A stretch of 9,187 nt of DNA, from positions 1 to 9,187 of the forward strand of contig JAKSQG010000063.1 in assembly GCA_024404275.1 (NCBI GenBank), in the 5' to 3' direction. Below the pieces are notes generated by a model. It saw only the letters and a program-made list of their open reading frames with translations, did not search any database and was not told the origin of the DNA. Below, piece by piece: positions 1-5,602 of this stretch (position 1 is its first letter; each line of letters begins with the position of its first letter). The position numbers and the translations under genes were made by a program. The stretch comes from Clostridia bacterium (GTDB taxonomy: Bacteria; Bacillota; Clostridia; Christensenellales; Aristaeellaceae).

Positions 1-915
1 CTCGGCATCGGTGGTCAGGTCGTTCTTTTCGCTCTCGTCGCAGGTGTAGCCGTAGCGCTCTTCCAGCTCCTTGTACACATCCGCCAGCTTCATCTCGGGG
101 AAGGGCAGGGTGGGCACAACGACCTCCAGACCAAACTGTTCCTTGATCTGGGCACCGTACTTTTTCTGCACGCGCTCCAGCGCGGCGGTAAGCAGTTCGG
201 CTTCGATGGCCATCACATCACGGAAGGAGGTGATGTAGCTCATCTCCAGGTCAAAGCCGGTGAACTCGGTAGCATGCTTGTTGGTGAAGCTCTTTTCGGC
301 GCGGAAGACAGGACCCACCTCAAAGATGCGGTCAAAGCCGGCAGCCATGGCCATCTGCTTGTAGAACTGGGGGCTCTGGCTCAGGTAAGCCTTGCGGTCA
401 AAGTACTTGAGCTCAAACACCTCGCTGCCGGATTCGCTGGCGGCACCGATCAGCTTGGGGGTGTGGATCTCCATAAAGTTTCTTTCCAGCAGGAACTCGC
501 GCATGGCGGCGACCAGCTCGGTCTGCGCCTTGAAGATCAGCGTGTTGCGGTCGCTGCGCAGATCGATCCAGCGGTAATCCAGACGGGAATCGATGGCGGC
601 ATCCTTGCTGATGGGCAGGGGTTCGGCGATGGATTCCACCGTCATGGCATCGGGCAGCATCTCACGGCCGCCCATCTTGACGAAGCTGTTTTCGACCACT
701 TCGCCTTCCACGGTGATAACGGATTCCACCGTCAGGGTATCCACCTTGGCAGCGATGTCGGGGTACTTTTCCTTTTCAATGGTCAGCTGAATGCGGCCGG
801 TATAGTCGCGCAGCACCAGGAAAGCCATGGTACGCTTGTTGCGGATGTTTTCCACAAAGCCCTGCAGCTTATTGCGCTCGCCCGCTTTGGCGTTGGCGAT
901 CAGACTTCTTTCCAT
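1..915 (-). CDS. aspS: Aspartyl-tRNA synthetase, archaeal/non-discriminating type (3' end missing)
   Basis: Class II synthetase that charges tRNA-Asp, and probably also tRNA-Asn, with aspartate in the cytoplasm. The first 305 residues are in the window; the C-terminus with motif 3 lies beyond base 1. Residues 1-105 form the OB-fold anticodon-binding domain (GFVENIR at 19-25, FLVLRDYTGRIQ at about 32-43). Motif 1 is around 141-156. Motif 2 is at 201-225 (GPVFRAEKSF, then EFTGFDLEM). The OB fold runs into a compact catalytic core with EFTGFDLEM where bacterial-type AspRS has a different sequence, and this form is known to lack the GAD insertion of the roughly 590-residue bacterial enzyme. The start is set by AAGGAG 10 nt upstream, next to the hisS stop; the gap to hisS is 16 nt, so the two are co-transcribed. 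Non-discriminating activity is inferred from family resemblance. A discriminating archaeal-type AspRS is the main alternative. Confidence 0.9.
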   Translation of the reverse strand, partial: MERSLIANAKAGERNKLQGFVENIRNKRTMAFLVLRDYTGRIQLTIEKEKYPDIAAKVDTLTVESVITVEGEVVENSFVKMGGREMLPDAMTVESIAEPLPISKDAAIDSRLDYRWIDLRSDRNTLIFKAQTELVAAMREFLLERNFMEIHTPKLIGAASESGSEVFELKYFDRKAYLSQSPQFYKQMAMAAGFDRIFEVGPVFRAEKSFTNKHATEFTGFDLEMSYITSFRDVMAIEAELLTAALERVQKKYGAQIKEQFGLEVVVPTLPFPEMKLADVYKELEERYGYTCDESEKNDLTTDAE

Positions 916-931
916 GTTTGCTCTGCTCCTT

Positions 932-2200
932 TTATTTGTTCACAATTTCCGCGATGGCCGCGGCGGCATTCTCCGCGGGCACCTCGGTTTCTTCACGGGT
1001 GTTCATATTACGCAGCTTGATGACGCCGCGTTCCAGCTCTTCACCGCCCACCAGCGCAATGTACTTGGCGCTGAGCTTATCGGCATACTTGAACTGGGCT
1101 TTGAGCGAACGGGCACACAGGTCGCTTTCGGCGCGGATGCCCTCATCACGCAGCTGCTGGCACAAAAGATACGCCTTTTCGTTATCGGCAGCGGTGATGT
1201 TGGCCACATACACGCGGCACAGCTCGGGCGCTTCCATGGTCACGCCCTGATTGGACATTTCCAGCAGGATGCGCTCGGTGCCGATGCCAAAGCCCGCCGC
1301 GGGCGTCGCGGGGCCGCCCAGCTGCTCCACCAGACCGTCATAGCGTCCGCCGCCGCACAGCGCCAGACCCTCACGACCGCGGGTGACCATGATCTCAAAC
1401 ACCGTCTTGGTGTAGTAATCCAGACCGCGCACGATGTGCGGGTTGACGGTGAAGGGAATGCCGCGGGCGGTCAGCATGCTCTTGAGCGTTTCAAAGTGGT
1501 CATGGCACTCGTCGCACAGCATATCCAGAATGGTGGGGGCGTCCTTGACCAGCTGCTTGCAGCCCTCTTCCTTGCAGTCGAGGATGCGCAGGGGATTGCG
1601 GTCAAAGCGTTCACGGCAGGTCTCGCACAGCTGGTCCAGCCGTCCGCCCAGATATTCCTTCAGGGCAGCGTGATACTTGGGGCGGCACTCGGGGCAGCCG
1701 ATGGAGTTGATGGACACGGACAGACCCTTGAGCCCCAGCTCGCCCAGAATGCCCAGCAGCGTGCTGATGAGCTCCGCCTCCACAGACGGAGACTTGCCGC
1801 CAAAGCACTCCATGCCAAACTGATGATGCTCACGATAACGGCCGCTCTGCGGCTTTTCATAGCGGAAAACGGGGTTGTTGAGGTAGTACATCTTGCAGGG
1901 CAGCGCGTCGGCAAACAGCTTGCCCTCCACAAAGGCGCGCACAGCACCCGCCGTGCCTTCGGGCTTGAGCGTAATGCTGCGGTCGCCCTTATCCTTGAAG
2001 GTGTACATTTCCTTCTGCACGATATCGGTGGTGTCGCCCACGCCGCGCAAAAACAGCTCGGTGTGCTCAAAAACAGGCGTTCTTACCTCGCGGTAACCGG
2101 ACAGTGCCGCCCGGCGGCGCATAACAGCTTCGATCTTTTGCCACAGGTGTGCCTCACTCGGCAGCATATCCTTGGTGCCCTTGGGCGCTTGTGTCAGCAT
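932..2200 (-). CDS. hisS: Histidyl-tRNA synthetase
   Basis: Class II synthetase (422 aa) that attaches histidine to tRNA-His in the cytoplasm. Motif 1 is around residues 36-50 (YREVRTPVFEHTELF). Motif 2 is at 112-131 (FRYEKP, then GRYREHHQFGME). The histidine-binding signature LDYYTKTVFEI is at 260-270, and motif 3 GFGIGTERI is at 303-311. An anticodon-binding domain follows from about 326. An insertion at 169-232 carries eight cysteines in four pairs (C169/C172, C192/C195, C209/C214, C229/C232), which look metal-binding, although zinc is not proven. The start is the ATG six bases after AGGAGG. The frame stays open upstream to base 2290, but that extension is only the T-box leader read as protein. 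First gene of the operon; aspS follows after 16 nt. Confidence 0.96.
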   Translation of the reverse strand: MLTQAPKGTKDMLPSEAHLWQKIEAVMRRRAALSGYREVRTPVFEHTELFLRGVGDTTDIVQKEMYTFKDKGDRSITLKPEGTAGAVRAFVEGKLFADALPCKMYYLNNPVFRYEKPQSGRYREHHQFGMECFGGKSPSVEAELISTLLGILGELGLKGLSVSINSIGCPECRPKYHAALKEYLGGRLDQLCETCRERFDRNPLRILDCKEEGCKQLVKDAPTILDMLCDECHDHFETLKSMLTARGIPFTVNPHIVRGLDYYTKTVFEIMVTRGREGLALCGGGRYDGLVEQLGGPATPAAGFGIGTERILLEMSNQGVTMEAPELCRVYVANITAADNEKAYLLCQQLRDEGIRAESDLCARSLKAQFKYADKLSAKYIALVGGEELERGVIKLRNMNTREETEVPAENAAAAIAEIVNK

Positions 2201-2216
2201 ATCATCCCTCCTGAAT

Positions 2217-2244
2217 AAAAAAGTCCCATGCAGATGCATGGGAC
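2217..2244 (-). terminator. Intrinsic terminator of the hisS T-box leader
   Basis: GTCCCATGCA and TGCATGGGAC are perfect 10-nt inverted arms (about 8 bp once a six-base loop is allowed). On the minus strand they are followed at once by six T residues (2222-2217). It ends 16 bases before the hisS ATG and shares CGUCCC with the antiterminator, as expected for the regulated terminator of a T-box. No other terminator is visible between nfnB and hisS, so it may also stop transcripts reading through from nfnAB. Confidence 0.93.
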
Positions 2245-2362
2245 GAAAAAACATTTTCGCGGTGCCACCCAGCTTGCGCCGAGTATGCACGGCGCCGCTT
2301 TCTCCTTAACGCGGAAAACGCCCTGAAACAGGGAGGCTCCGGGTCGTCAATCCATCACAGCC
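2217..2362 (-). promoter_or_regulatory. T-box tRNA-sensing leader of hisS-aspS, compact form, probably Asp-specific
   Basis: This 5' leader senses uncharged tRNA and chooses between antiterminator and terminator. The T-box core GGGUGGCACCGCG is at 2270-2258, and CGUCCC at 2245-2240 can pair with its GGG to form the antiterminator or enter the terminator stem. In RNA order from the predicted start site: a short 5' stem GGCU/AGCC (2362-2359 with 2338-2335) enclosing AUUGACGACC with two GAC (Asp) triplets at 2348-2343; hairpin CCCUG-UUU-CAGGG (2333-2321); and a Stem III-like hairpin with GCGCCG/CGGCGC arms (2295-2276). The bulge is UGGC (C2264), complementary to a G73 discriminator as in tRNA-Asp, not to the C73 of tRNA-His. 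The T-box core and terminator are seen directly. The Asp specifier and the fold are inferred by hand. The classical long Stem I is not visible. Confidence 0.88.
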
Positions 2363-2368
2363 GCTTCA

Positions 2369-2397
2369 ATTATATGCGTGCAAAAGACCTTTGTCAA
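2369..2397 (-). promoter_or_regulatory. Sigma-A promoter of hisS-aspS
   Basis: A perfect -35 TTGACA (2397-2392), a 17-base spacer and a perfect -10 TATAAT (2374-2369) on the minus strand. Transcription would start near 2362-2361, exactly where the short 5' stem of the T-box leader begins. The -35 box overlaps the TGA stop of nfnB (2396-2394), so the nfnB end and this promoter share bases. Confidence 0.92.
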
Positions 2398-3812
2398 GCA
2401 TCAGCCTGCTTGGACAGATACTCGTCAATGGCTTTGGCGGCCGTTTTGCCGGCGCCCATAGCGAGGATCACGGTAGCGGCACCCGTCACAGCATCGCCGC
2501 CGGCGTACACGCCCTCGCGGGAGGTGGCGCCCGTTTCTTCGTTGACGATGATGCCGCCCCAGCGCTGGGTCTCAAGACCTTTGGTGGTGTCGCGGATGAG
2601 CGGGTTGGGCGAGGTGCCCAGCGCCATGATGACGGTATCCGCCTCCACAATAAACTCGCTGCCGGGAACTTCCACCGGACGGCGGCGGCCCTTTTCATCG
2701 GGCTCACCCAGCTCCATGCGCAGGCATTCGACGGCGGTCACGCAGCCGTTCTTCGGGTCACGGGGATCATCGGGGTTCTGGTAGCCCAGAATGCGGGTGG
2801 GGTTGGTCAGCAGGTTAAAGACGATGCCTTCCTCCTGCGCATGCTCCACTTCCTCACGGCGGGCAGGCAGCTCTTCCATGGAACGGCGGTACACAATGGT
2901 CACCTCCGCACCCAGACGCAGCGCCGTACGGGCAGCATCCATAGCCACATTGCCGCCGCCCACAACGATCACCTTGCCGCCCTTCATGATGGGCGTGTCG
3001 CTGTCCTCGCGGTAAGCCTTCATCAGGTTGGAGCGGGTCAGGAATTCGTTGGCGGAATACACACCCTTCAGACCCTCGCCCTCAATGCCCATGAACTTGG
3101 GCAGACCGGCGCCGGAGCCGATGAAGACGGCCTCGTAGCCTTCCTCAAACAGCTCATCCACGGTCAGCGTTTTGCCGATGACCACGTTGGTCTCGACTTC
3201 AACGCCCAACGCCTTGAGCGTTTCCACCTCGCGGGAAACGATGGTCTTGGGCAGACGGAACTCGGGAATGCCGTATACCAGCACGCCGCCTGCGGTATGC
3301 AGCGCTTCAAACACGGTGACGGCGTAGCCCTTGCGCGCCAGGTCGCCGGCGCAGGTCAGACCGGAAGGACCGGAGCCCACCACCGCCACGCGGTGACCGT
3401 TCGCCGCCGCCTTTTCGGGCGCAGCAGCGGGGACAGCATTGTGACGATCCGCCACAAAGCGTTCCAGACGGCCGATGCCCACCGGCTCAAAGCGGATGCC
3501 GAGCGTGCACTTGGCCTCGCACTGGCTCTCCTGTGGGCAGACGCGGCCGCACACCGCCGGCAGGGAGGAGGAGCGGCTGATCACCTGATAGGCGCCCTCA
3601 AAATCGCCGGTCTTGATATGGGAGATAAAATCGGGAATTTCAATATTGACGGGGCAGCCCGCCACACAGGGCTGGTTTTTGCAGTTGAGGCAGCGGGAGG
3701 CCTCCTCCACCGCCATCTGCTCGGTATAGCCCAGCGCCACTTCGCTGAAGTTATGGGCGCGGACGGCAGGCTCCTGCGTGGGCATGGGATGCTTTTTGGG
3801 ATTGACAGCCAT
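2394..3812 (-). CDS. nfnB: NfnB, NADPH-binding large subunit of NADH-dependent ferredoxin:NADP+ oxidoreductase (GltA-like)
   Basis: Large subunit (472 aa) of the cytoplasmic NfnAB flavoprotein, which reversibly couples NADPH oxidation to reduction of NAD+ and ferredoxin by electron bifurcation. An N-terminal iron-sulfur domain carries C41/C44/C49/C53 and C88/C92/C98/C102, the pattern for two [4Fe-4S] clusters; in NfnB one cluster is known to use a glutamate ligand, and nearby E95 or E99 are candidates. The FAD-binding motif GSGPSGL is at 146-152. The NADP(H) domain shows GGGNVAMDAAR at 285-295 and YRRSMEELPAR at 308-318. The second FAD motif GGD is at 438-440. Length matches NfnB. Homologues are often labelled glutamate synthase small subunit, but the NfnA gene immediately upstream and no GltB-type large subunit in view favour Nfn. 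The start follows AAGGAGG inside nfnA; one base separates the nfnA TGA from this ATG, so translation is probably coupled. Upstream in-frame extension to 3959 overlaps nfnA and is rejected. Confidence 0.9.
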   Translation of the reverse strand: MAVNPKKHPMPTQEPAVRAHNFSEVALGYTEQMAVEEASRCLNCKNQPCVAGCPVNIEIPDFISHIKTGDFEGAYQVISRSSSLPAVCGRVCPQESQCEAKCTLGIRFEPVGIGRLERFVADRHNAVPAAAPEKAAANGHRVAVVGSGPSGLTCAGDLARKGYAVTVFEALHTAGGVLVYGIPEFRLPKTIVSREVETLKALGVEVETNVVIGKTLTVDELFEEGYEAVFIGSGAGLPKFMGIEGEGLKGVYSANEFLTRSNLMKAYREDSDTPIMKGGKVIVVGGGNVAMDAARTALRLGAEVTIVYRRSMEELPARREEVEHAQEEGIVFNLLTNPTRILGYQNPDDPRDPKNGCVTAVECLRMELGEPDEKGRRRPVEVPGSEFIVEADTVIMALGTSPNPLIRDTTKGLETQRWGGIIVNEETGATSREGVYAGGDAVTGAATVILAMGAGKTAAKAIDEYLSKQADA

Positions 3813-3813
3813 T

Positions 3814-4674
3814 TCAGTTTTCCTCCTTGCCCTTGCGCAGCAGATTGCAGGTCTCTTCGTAGGCATGACGCTCAAAGGCGGCGTACATGCGTCCGCGGGA
3901 CATGGCCTCGTCAAAGTCGACCTCATAGCCGTTGAAGTCGGGGCCGTCCACACAGGCAAACTTGGTCACGCGCTTGCCGTCACGCAGCAGCGTCAGGCGG
4001 CAGCCGCCGCACATGCCGGTGCCGTCGATCATGATGGGGTTCATCGATACCGTGACCGGCACATTGTAGGGTCGTGCCGCCGCCACCACAAACTTCATCA
4101 TGATGAGCGGACCGATGGTGATGATCATATCAAAGGTCTCACCGCCGCCCAGCATCTCGTTCAGCGGGGCGGTCACGTTGCCGTGGGTGCCATAGCTGCC
4201 GTCATCGGTCATGACAAACAGGCGGTCGCTGCAGGCCTTGAACTCATCCTCCAGAATGACCAGGTCCTTGTTGCGGAAACCGATCACCGAGGTGACCTCG
4301 GCACCCAGACGATGGAACTCCTGCGCCACGGGCATGGCAATGGCGCAGCCCACGCCGCCGCCGACGATGCACACCTTTTTGATGCCGTCGGTATGCGTGG
4401 CCACGCCCAGCGGGCCCACAAAGTCGCACAGCGCATCACCCTCGTTCAGGTGATTCAGCTTTTCCGTGGTGGCGCCCACCACCTGAAAAATGATCTTGAC
4501 CGTACCTTCAGCGGGGTCGGTACCGGCTACCGTCAGCGGGATGCGTTCGCCTTCGTCATCCACGCGCAGAATGATAAACTGACCGGGCTTGGCCTTACGG
4601 GCAACGAGGGGAGACAAAATCTCCATCTGCGTCACCGTGGGGTTCAGCTCTTTTTTGCGGACAATCGTGTACAT
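3814..4674 (-). CDS. nfnA: NfnA, NADH-binding small subunit of NADH-dependent ferredoxin:NADP+ oxidoreductase (PyrK/SudB-like)
   Basis: Small subunit (286 aa) of NfnAB, related to ferredoxin-NADP+ reductases and dihydroorotate dehydrogenase electron-transfer subunit PyrK. It holds FAD, the NAD(H) site and a [2Fe-2S] cluster. Visible motifs: GQFIILRV at 31-38 and RIPLTV at 44-49 for FAD; VCIVGGGVGCAIAMP at 101-115 for the nucleotide fold; and D217 with C222, C225 and C241 (DGTGMCGGC, then FAC) as cluster ligands. An aspartate as one ligand is a known trait of NfnA. The start is chosen from GGAGG eight bases upstream and agrees with the family N-terminus (MYTIVRKKEL). First gene of the nfnAB transcript, behind its own promoter and a leader of about 70 nt with a hairpin. 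PyrK is the main alternative, excluded by the pairing with an NfnB-like gene and the absence of pyrD. Confidence 0.9.
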   Translation of the reverse strand: MYTIVRKKELNPTVTQMEILSPLVARKAKPGQFIILRVDDEGERIPLTVAGTDPAEGTVKIIFQVVGATTEKLNHLNEGDALCDFVGPLGVATHTDGIKKVCIVGGGVGCAIAMPVAQEFHRLGAEVTSVIGFRNKDLVILEDEFKACSDRLFVMTDDGSYGTHGNVTAPLNEMLGGGETFDMIITIGPLIMMKFVVAAARPYNVPVTVSMNPIMIDGTGMCGGCRLTLLRDGKRVTKFACVDGPDFNGYEVDFDEAMSRGRMYAAFERHAYEETCNLLRKGKEEN

Positions 4675-4689
4675 GTATCGCGCCTCCGT

Positions 4690-4718
4690 AAAAATAAAAG
4701 CACCGGCCTGCGCCGGCA
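4690..4718 (-). terminator. Terminator-like hairpin in the nfnA leader (possible attenuator)
   Basis: On the minus strand GCCGGC-GCAG-GCCGGT forms a G+C-rich six-pair stem with a 4-nt loop (4717-4702), followed by GC and then TTTTATTTTT (4699-4690). It lies downstream of the nfnA promoter and just before the GGAGG ribosome site, so it would act inside the leader. A competing pairing CTGC/GCAG (4719-4716 with 4711-4708) overlaps its 5' arm. The stem and T-run are seen; regulation is inferred. It could also be a constitutive partial terminator or an RNA-stabilising hairpin. Confidence 0.4.
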
Positions 4719-4748
4719 GAATCGACCGAAAAAACGGCGTATCGCTGA

Positions 4749-4777
4749 ATTATAACAACTTTTTGACAGGGCGTCAA
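4749..4777 (-). promoter_or_regulatory. Sigma-A promoter of nfnAB
   Basis: A -35 TTGACG (4777-4772), a 17-base spacer and a perfect -10 TATAAT (4754-4749) on the minus strand. The predicted start is near 4742, giving an untranslated leader of about 70 nt before the nfnA ATG. TTGTTA just overlaps the 5' end of the -10 box and resembles a single Rex half-site, but no second half is visible. Confidence 0.85.
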
Positions 4778-4778
4778 T

Positions 4779-4809
4779 CGCCGCGGGCACCTCCCCGGCG
4801 TCCGCGGCG
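4779..4809. repeat. Perfect 8-bp inverted repeat abutting the nfnA -35 box
   Basis: The arms CGCCGCGG (4779-4786) and CCGCGGCG (4802-4809) are exact reverse complements separated by 15 bases. The left arm begins one base beyond the nfnA -35 hexamer, on the upstream side of the promoter. There is no T-run on either strand, so it is not a standard intrinsic terminator. It may be an operator, or a structure at the end of the upstream TPR transcript. In G+C-rich DNA an 8-bp match could also be chance. Confidence 0.4.
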
Positions 4810-4818
4810 GCAAAACAC

Positions 4819-4848
4819 AATAAAAATACCGTTTTCAGGCATGAACGG
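4819..4848 (-). terminator. Weak candidate terminator at the end of the transporter-fmdE-TPR operon
   Basis: On the minus strand CCGTT (4848-4844) and AACGG (4833-4829) can pair over a 10-nt loop, followed by TATTTTTATT. The 5' arm lies in the last codons of the TPR gene. The stem is only 5 bp, so termination may be inefficient. It is the best candidate before the nfnA promoter. Confidence 0.35.
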
Positions 4849-5602
4849 GCCCGTTTTTATCATTCCAGGCCGCCAGATAGGCAAAGCACGGCCAGAAGCC
4901 GTCCCGCCGCAGAAGCTTTTCCATCAGGGCTTCCTTTTCTTTGCAGTCAGGGTGTTTCAAAAGACCGTAGAGCGTGATGTCATACTCCATGTCATCCTCT
5001 TCCCGCTCCAGTTGCTTCAGCATGCCCTCAAGCGTTTCCTGCCCCGCCCAGACACGCATCGCCATTTCATAGGCGGTATGGTGACCCACCGCCAGCTCGC
5101 GGCAGTAGTAACTCAAAAGCTCCTGCTCCTTCCCCGACCGGCTTGCACTCAGGGTATGCCAATAGATGACGGCAATGGCCATCTCATCATCGCAATACGG
5201 CACGCATCTGACCAGCGCCTTTTGTGCCGCAGCGTCATCCCCCGCGTAATAATACGCAATGCCCATGCGGTACAAACAATCCAGCCTGTCGGCACCCAGC
5301 TGCAGACAGTGGTCAAAATCACGGATAGCCTTTTCGCTTTGCTGGGTAGACAGATACCGTCCCGCCCGCAACCGCAGCGCAGTCAGGTCTTCAGGGTCGC
5401 ATTTCAGCGCCTCCGTGTAGGCATCAATGGCTTCCCGGTAGCGCAGCTGCCGTGACAGCGCCTGCCCCAGCTTTACGTATTGATCAGCGGATCCCAACTG
5501 CTGCCGTGCCTCACGCACCGCCGCGGAATCGGGCACGCTGTGCGGCAAGCCCAGCAGCTGACTGCCGATATCGGCATGGAGCTCGTCAAACGGCTTTTCC
5601 AT
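4835..5602 (-). CDS. Tetratricopeptide-repeat (TPR) protein of unknown function
   Basis: Soluble helical-repeat protein (255 aa) with no signal peptide or membrane segment. Three TPR units are readable: about 40-73 (YVKLGQALSRQLRYREAIDAY...LKCDP), 74-107 (LRLRAGRYLSTQQSEKAIRDF) and 108-141 (LYRMGIAYYYAGDDAAAQKAL). The 140-255 region is probably helical but has no repeat I can name. TPRs usually mediate protein binding, so an adaptor or chaperone role for the neighbouring FmdE-like protein is possible but only inferred. I chose the ATG at 5602 because it overlaps the fmdE stop by one base (TGATG), with a weak GAGG six bases upstream, which implies translational coupling. An earlier in-frame ATG at 5641 would lie within fmdE and adds a non-TPR tail. 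Last gene of its operon. Confidence 0.85.
   Translation of the reverse strand: MEKPFDELHADIGSQLLGLPHSVPDSAAVREARQQLGSADQYVKLGQALSRQLRYREAIDAYTEALKCDPEDLTALRLRAGRYLSTQQSEKAIRDFDHCLQLGADRLDCLYRMGIAYYYAGDDAAAQKALVRCVPYCDDEMAIAVIYWHTLSASRSGKEQELLSYYCRELAVGHHTAYEMAMRVWAGQETLEGMLKQLEREEDDMEYDITLYGLLKHPDCKEKEALMEKLLRRDGFWPCFAYLAAWNDKNGPVHA

Noticed and set aside
631..734. 14-base direct repeat GGATTCCACCGTCA at 631-644 and 721-734
   Set aside because: Both copies encode TVES in the AspRS OB-fold region. A short repeat from shared residues and codon preference, not a mobile or regulatory repeat.
2201..2290. A 30-residue N-terminal extension of hisS
   Set aside because: The extension is a translation of the T-box core and terminator. 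The downstream ATG has an AGGAGG site and gives the normal HisRS N-terminus.
2276..2295. CAU followed by A in the loop of the Stem III-like hairpin as a His specifier
   Set aside because: The hairpin directly precedes the T-box core, too close for one tRNA to contact both by its anticodon and acceptor end in known T-box geometry. The UGGC bulge also does not match tRNA-His.
827..3935. Long open frames on the plus strand opposite hisS and nfnB
   Set aside because: They are antisense to genes with complete, recognisable family motifs. Their products are rich in His, Gln and Ala with no domain pattern and have no ribosome site.
3813..3959. N-terminal extension of nfnB to an upstream ATG
   Set aside because: It would overlap about 146 bases of nfnA in another frame and resembles no NfnB sequence. 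The ATG at 3812 has AAGGAGG upstream.
3814..4674. Dihydroorotate dehydrogenase electron-transfer subunit (PyrK)
   Set aside because: The related fold explains the similarity, but the coupled partner is an NfnB-like protein and no pyrD is adjacent.
4749..4760. Rex redox-regulator site at the nfnA promoter
   Set aside because: Only one TTGTTA half-site overlaps the -10 box. The expected inverted second half is missing, and such a short A+T match is common at promoters.
4844..4855. 12-base palindrome AACGGGCCCGTT
   Set aside because: It lies in the last codons of the TPR gene (NGPV) and has no loop. It is likely a coding coincidence.
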